From NCBI GenBank assembly GCA_902767145.1, contig CACXGG010000090.1, forward strand, positions 1 to 9,242: DNA of 9,242 nucleotides, given 5' to 3'. This DNA comes from Oscillospiraceae bacterium. GTDB lineage: Bacteria > Bacillota > Clostridia > Saccharofermentanales > Saccharofermentanaceae. The notes beneath the pieces were generated by a model. That model was given only the letters and a program-made list of their open reading frames with translations. It was not told where the DNA came from and made no database searches. How positions within the stretch are numbered: the stretch's first letter is position 1; every line of letters starts with the position of its first letter. Both the position numbers and the translations under genes were made by a program. This document shows positions 6,348 through 9,242 of the stretch, piece by piece.

Positions 6348-6378
6348 GAATAATCTTCATTGCTCATGTGTCTTATTA
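6348..6378 (+). promoter_or_regulatory. Putative ECF-type promoter, copy 2
   Basis: GAATAAT (6348-6354), 11 bases, then ATGTGTCTTATTA (6366-6378). The motif is the same as upstream of the sigma factor, while the 11-base spacer matches at only 3 positions. It begins ten bases after the terminator T run and lies 31 bases before the ATG at 6409. No convincing sigma-A promoter is seen in this gap, which supports its use as the gene's promoter. Confidence 0.6.
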
Positions 6379-6392
6379 TCAGAACCCGAAAG

Positions 6393-6398
6393 AAAGGA
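6393..6398 (+). promoter_or_regulatory. Ribosome binding site fixing the start at 6409
   Basis: AAAGGA lies ten bases before the ATG at 6409. The next in-frame ATG upstream (6319) falls inside the terminator hairpin and would place 30 residues before an evident signal peptide, so it is rejected. A second AAGGA at 6402-6406 is too close to the ATG to be optimal. Confidence 0.7.
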
Positions 6399-6408
6399 AA
6401 TAAGGAAA

Positions 6409-7656
6409 ATGAAGATAAAACTATTTAAGAATACTGTCAGCATACTGCTCGCTACTGTTGCCCTGATTTCAACGGGTCCTGCAGTTTTTGCTGATGAAAC
6501 AACAGAAGAGACCTTAATTGATATCGAAGAGTCTGAAGAAGAGACATCAGATCCTGAAGATACGACTGAGCTTGCTGATGAAGAAGTTCAGGTTGAAGCA
6601 GAAGATGTTATGACTGAAGATATATCCTGCGGAACAGATGATGCTTTGATCGAAGATGCTTTGATCGAAGATGTCTGTGAGGAGCCCGCTGCAATTGATG
6701 AGGATGCTATAGAAGTTGAAGCCGCTTCCGGTGTTCAGATCGACAGCTCGTCTTTCCCTGATGATAATTTCAGAAGTGTTGTCTCCCGTTTTGATACGGA
6801 TAACAACGGATATCTGTCAGACAGTGAGATAAAAGCAGTAAAAACGATCAGCTGCAGTGTACAGCAGATAACCTCTTTAAAGGGCCTGTGCTTCTTTACA
6901 GAACTGGAAACATTATATGCTGCTGATAATTCTATCAGCAGCATCGATCTGAGCTGCAACAAGAAACTTAAGAAGCTCGACCTCCAGAATAATAATATTA
7001 CTGATATCGATCTCAGTTGCTGCCCGGATCTTAAGAAAGCCGACCTTTGCAGAAATCCTCTTATGTTCTTGAATATCGAGGATAATGGATATCTTCAGAA
7101 GGCCTTTTTAAATAAGGTCAAGACCCACTGGAGGTTTCCAACGGTAAATGTATATTATCTGTATTCAGAAGGTATCGAGTTAACGGTCGATAAAGAAGTT
7201 GTCGTCTTTATGGCTTCTAAATGGATCAGGGATGATAACGGAAAGTGGTGGTACAGATATTCTGACGGAACATACCCCAAGAGCCAGTGGAAAAAGCTGG
7301 AAGGCAACTGGTATTATTTCGGATCAGATGGATATATGGTCACCGGCTGGATCGAGCTGGGAAACAGCTGGTATTATCTTGCAGGTAATGGAAAGATGAC
7401 CAAAGGTTGGGAAAAGATTGATAATAGGTGGTATTACTTTGATGACAACGGGGTAATGCAGACCGGTTGGGAGAAGATCGGAAATAACTGGTATTATTTC
7501 ATGAAGACAGGAGCTATGAAGACTGGATGGCTAAAATACGGCGGCAGCTGGTATTATCTTTATCCCTCGAGCGGAAAGATGGCCCATGATACTACAGTTA
7601 CGATCGATGGAAAGAAATATAATTTCAACAGTGACGGGATCTGTACAAATCCTTGA
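6409..7656 (+). CDS. Secreted LRR / EF-hand-loop / cell-wall-binding repeat protein
   Basis: This 415-residue protein begins with a signal peptide (residues 1-28, likely cut at AVFA|DE). An acidic spacer follows (29-106) with a small internal duplication (DALIEDALIED). Next is an internalin-like module: FPDDNFRSVV, a canonical calcium-loop pattern at 129-140 (D129, D131, N133, G134, L136, E140) and leucine-rich repeats at about 145-225 (for example LKKLDLQNNNITDIDLS). From K271 onward there are seven well-preserved aromatic cell-wall-binding repeats, ending in the cap IDGKKYNFNSDGICTNP. It should be exported and held on the wall, with the LRR module available to bind another protein or surface. 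It has the domain order of 840-2936 with a much shorter repeat array. The putative ECF-type promoter just upstream suggests control by the sigma factor at 4586-6280. The binding partner is unknown and no enzyme domain is seen. Confidence 0.93.
   Translation: MKIKLFKNTVSILLATVALISTGPAVFADETTEETLIDIEESEEETSDPEDTTELADEEVQVEAEDVMTEDISCGTDDALIEDALIEDVCEEPAAIDEDAIEVEAASGVQIDSSSFPDDNFRSVVSRFDTDNNGYLSDSEIKAVKTISCSVQQITSLKGLCFFTELETLYAADNSISSIDLSCNKKLKKLDLQNNNITDIDLSCCPDLKKADLCRNPLMFLNIEDNGYLQKAFLNKVKTHWRFPTVNVYYLYSEGIELTVDKEVVVFMASKWIRDDNGKWWYRYSDGTYPKSQWKKLEGNWYYFGSDGYMVTGWIELGNSWYYLAGNGKMTKGWEKIDNRWYYFDDNGVMQTGWEKIGNNWYYFMKTGAMKTGWLKYGGSWYYLYPSSGKMAHDTTVTIDGKKYNFNSDGICTNP
6640..6669 (+). repeat. 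Two perfect copies of a 15-base tandem repeat
   Basis: GATGCTTTGATCGAA occurs at 6640-6654 and again at 6655-6669, followed by a partial third copy (GATG). It encodes DALIE twice in the acidic spacer and keeps the frame, so it looks like a recent in-frame slippage event. Confidence 0.9.
7219..7653 (+). repeat. Tandem cell-wall-binding repeats (seven copies)
   Basis: Units of about 20 residues with W-x-K-x-x-x-x-W-Y-Y-F/L and G-x-M-x-T-G; five central units are nearly uniform in length and core sequence. The first (KWIRDDNGKWWYRY) and last units are variant caps. The array is much more regular than that at 1599-2933. Confidence 0.8.
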
Positions 7657-7657
7657 T

Positions 7658-7693
7658 AAAAAAGCATCCCCCTGAACAGGAGGATGCTTTTTT
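7658..7693. terminator. Bidirectional rho-independent terminator
   Basis: GCATCC (7664-7669) pairs with GGATGC (7682-7687), with more pairing inside after a C-A mismatch. Six A precede and six T follow. It lies between two convergent genes, ending at 7656 (plus) and 7715 (minus), and gives a T run in both directions. Confidence 0.9.
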
Positions 7694-7714
7694 CTTTATA
7701 TACATCTTACGGGA

Positions 7715-8755
7715 TCACTTTGTTACTGCATGCTTTTTCTTATATCTTCTGATGGATACCTTGATGATGATAAAGGCGATGAATACGAAGAATGCGAATA
7801 TTATCAGGTGGGGAAGAGCTGCTGCAAGTCCGATGATGCCCGCCTTTACATCTTCCTTGATGTCATTGACGCTTCCCACGAAGCTCTCGGAGAGCTTTTC
7901 GCCGTATGTCATGGTCCTTGTCTCGATCACAGGAGTCTCTGTTACAACTTCACTTACTGTGAGATAGAGGGTGCTGTAGGATACCTGGTTGTCCATGGTG
8001 CGGATCTGTGATTCGTAGCTCTCGATCTCGTAGCTGACAGTTGTGAGCTCGTTCTGAAGTACGATGATGGTATCAAGGTCCGTTGCTTCTGCAAGCATGT
8101 TTTGAAGGGCTTCCTGCTCTGTTCTCAGGGACTCTACATGTGCCTCCATGTCTACATAATCCAGGGTAACGTCTACAGTGCTCTCGCTCTGGGAGATGAT
8201 TGTGCCGTTGCCGTTGATGGAAGCGATAAAGGCATCCAGGTTTGCTGCGGGGATCCTGATGGTGTAGTAGCCGTATCTGTAGTCTTCGTTCTTTCCGGTT
8301 CCGGTTACTGACATTGACTCGAAATATCCGCCGTATTCGTTGATCTTATTCTTTATAGCTGAATCCATATCATCGAAGAGTTCTGTTTCGATGGACATGT
8401 TGACTGTCCTGATGAGCTTGGTGCTCGTATCGGCTACATTGAAATCGTCGGAAGCTACGTCTGCGTTAACGTTCTCGTATTCGTAGCCGCCCTCCATATA
8501 CTCAATATCAGCGGCATAGTATTCTTCTCCCGAAAGATCTGCGTAGTATTCGTCTCCGCCCAGCTGTGTGTTGTAATCTGCTGCAGCTACAGTGGCTGCT
8601 GCCGGTTCATTCACGTTCCTTACATCAGATTCTCTTTTATCCATGGTGGTGGCTCCCGAACGGAAAGCTGATCCGATAACTGCAAGTCCGCCTACAAGGA
8701 GAACGAGTGATAAGAGTGATGCTGTAATGATGATTATTATCTTTGATCTTTTCAT
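7715..8755 (-). CDS. DUF4349 family membrane protein
   Basis: This 346-residue protein is anchored at both ends. An N-terminal hydrophobic helix (about 5-30, no lipobox Cys) is followed by an Ala-rich then Tyr/Glu/Asp-rich stretch (51-98). The DUF4349 region runs over about 112-335: STKLIRTVNMSIET, GGYFESMSVTG, Y-T-I-R-I-P-A-A-N-L-D-A-F, and VTLDYVDMEAHVESLR leading into a coiled coil (about 200-255). A C-terminal transmembrane helix (306-333) and a basic tail (336-346) follow. The middle of the protein should be outside the cell and the tail inside. The family has no established biochemical function; the coiled coil suggests self-association or protein contacts at the membrane. GGGAGG (8765-8770) lies nine bases before the start. 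It is divergent from the symporter and convergent with the cell-wall-binding gene. No convincing promoter was found for it. Confidence 0.9.
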   Translation of the reverse strand: MKRSKIIIIITASLLSLVLLVGGLAVIGSAFRSGATTMDKRESDVRNVNEPAAATVAAADYNTQLGGDEYYADLSGEEYYAADIEYMEGGYEYENVNADVASDDFNVADTSTKLIRTVNMSIETELFDDMDSAIKNKINEYGGYFESMSVTGTGKNEDYRYGYYTIRIPAANLDAFIASINGNGTIISQSESTVDVTLDYVDMEAHVESLRTEQEALQNMLAEATDLDTIIVLQNELTTVSYEIESYESQIRTMDNQVSYSTLYLTVSEVVTETPVIETRTMTYGEKLSESFVGSVNDIKEDVKAGIIGLAAALPHLIIFAFFVFIAFIIIKVSIRRYKKKHAVTK

Positions 8756-8804
8756 GGTGGTTTACCTCCCTTTCACCTATATACACGCAGGCAGTTTACT
8801 TTGG

Positions 8805-8833
8805 TTGCGGCAGTTTCTTTATTTTGATAAAAT
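8805..8833 (+). promoter_or_regulatory. Promoter of the symporter gene
   Basis: -35 TTGCGG (8805-8810), 17-base spacer and extended -10 TGA-TAAAAT (hexamer 8828-8833). The -35 is weak (3 of 6), but spacing, TG extension and -10 are good. The -10 region is identical over TGATAAAAT to that of the citrate synthase promoter. Confidence 0.55.
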
Positions 8834-8865
8834 CTTTGTGTTTTGAAAAGGAGGGTGAATGTAGT

Positions 8866-9242
8866 ATGACTGGAACAACTATCTGCATTCTTATTACGAT
8901 CATCTGTTATCTCATCATGATGATCGCCATCGGCGCCTTCTTCAGCAAGAAGAACAAGAGCTCCGATGATTTCTATCTTGGCGGCAGGCACCTGGGACCT
9001 CTGGTCGCAGCCATGAGTGCCGAAGCATCCGACATGAGTTCCTGGCTCCTTCTGGGTCTTCCCGGACTTGCTCTTGCAACAGGTCTTGCAGAGGCATCCT
9101 GGACAGCCATCGGTCTTGCCATCGGAACTTATATCAACTGGCTCATCGTTGCCAAGAGACTTCGTGTCTACACACAGAAAGTAGGATCTTTCACGATCCC
9201 TGATTTCTTCGCTAAGAGATATGGAGACGACAAGCACATCCT
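8866..9242 (+). CDS. putP: Sodium/proline symporter, N-terminal part (3' end outside window)
   Basis: The frame opens at an ATG preceded by AAGGAGGGTG (8848-8857) and runs off the window end after about 125 codons. It is a member of the solute:sodium symporter family. After the first transmembrane helix (about 4-26) comes FYLGGRHLGPLVAAMSAEASDMSSWLLLGLPG (split here as FYLGGRHLG, PLVAAMSAEASDMSS, WLLLGLPG), matching the second helix of PutP. R41 corresponds to the important Arg40 and D56 to the sodium-linked Asp55 of E. coli PutP. Further matches are ASWTAIGLAIGTYINWLIVA, RLRVYTQ and the SFTIPDFFAKRYGD loop. It imports proline with sodium across the cytoplasmic membrane. The Gly usual in S-A-G-A-S-D-M is Glu here. 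The family assignment is firm; proline as substrate is likely, because this segment is closer to PutP than to pantothenate or glucose symporters, but only a quarter of the protein is visible. Confidence 0.88.
   Translation, partial: MTGTTICILITIICYLIMMIAIGAFFSKKNKSSDDFYLGGRHLGPLVAAMSAEASDMSSWLLLGLPGLALATGLAEASWTAIGLAIGTYINWLIVAKRLRVYTQKVGSFTIPDFFAKRYGDDKHI

Noticed and set aside
6319..6408. In-frame extension of the surface protein from an ATG at 6319
   Set aside because: It starts inside a terminator hairpin and puts 30 residues in front of a clear signal peptide; the ATG at 6409 has its own ribosome binding site.
8771..8800. Minus-strand TGTATATAG as a -10 for the DUF4349 gene
   Set aside because: No matching -35 at suitable spacing and very close to the ribosome binding site; too weak to annotate.
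8773..9237. Minus-strand open frame opposite the symporter
   Set aside because: The plus strand encodes a clear PutP N-terminus with promoter and strong ribosome binding site; the opposite frame is Cys/Ser/Asp-rich without known features.

Overview
The window looks like the chromosome of a Gram-positive anaerobe of the class Clostridia, probably a Lachnospiraceae-like gut or rumen bacterium. The evidence is strong AGGAGG-type ribosome binding sites, short A+T-rich gaps with clear sigma-A and extended -10 promoters, a clostridial-length citrate synthase, a DUF4349 protein and secreted proteins carrying choline-binding-type (CW_binding) repeats. The assignment rests on gene style, not on a database match.

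Layout: (1) 1-753 is the 3' end of a repeat-rich cell-wall-binding protein, cut by the window edge and closed by a terminator. (2) 840-2936 is a complete 698-residue secreted protein: signal peptide, acidic spacer, EF-hand-like calcium loop, leucine-rich repeats and about 21 cell-wall-binding repeats, with its own promoter and terminator. (3) 2991-3041 is a small REP-like element that reaches into the stop codon of the next gene. (4) 3039-4418 (minus) is citrate synthase. (5) 4586-6280 is an ECF-type sigma factor fused in one chain to a transmembrane helix and a Tyr/Asp-rich extracellular region. (6) 6409-7656 is a third secreted protein with calcium loop, leucine-rich repeats and cell-wall-binding repeats. 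(7) 7715-8755 (minus) is a DUF4349 membrane protein. (8) 8866-end is the start of a sodium/proline symporter (putP).

The main discovery is a bipartite promoter-like motif, GAATAAT - 11 bases - ATGTGTCTTATTA. It occurs twice with identical boxes and identical spacing while the bases between the boxes are unrelated. One copy is just upstream of the membrane-tethered sigma factor, the other just upstream of the secreted cell-wall-binding protein that follows it. The simplest reading is that the sigma factor recognises this motif, activates its own gene and switches on the adjacent surface protein, forming a compact envelope-sensing circuit. A sigma-A promoter (4484-4512) would give basal sigma-factor expression, and it overlaps back to back with the citrate synthase promoter.

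The citrate synthase, DUF4349 and putP genes look like ordinary chromosomal genes. The three cell-wall-binding proteins are paralogues sharing a C-terminal cap, and two visibly share the same N-terminal design.
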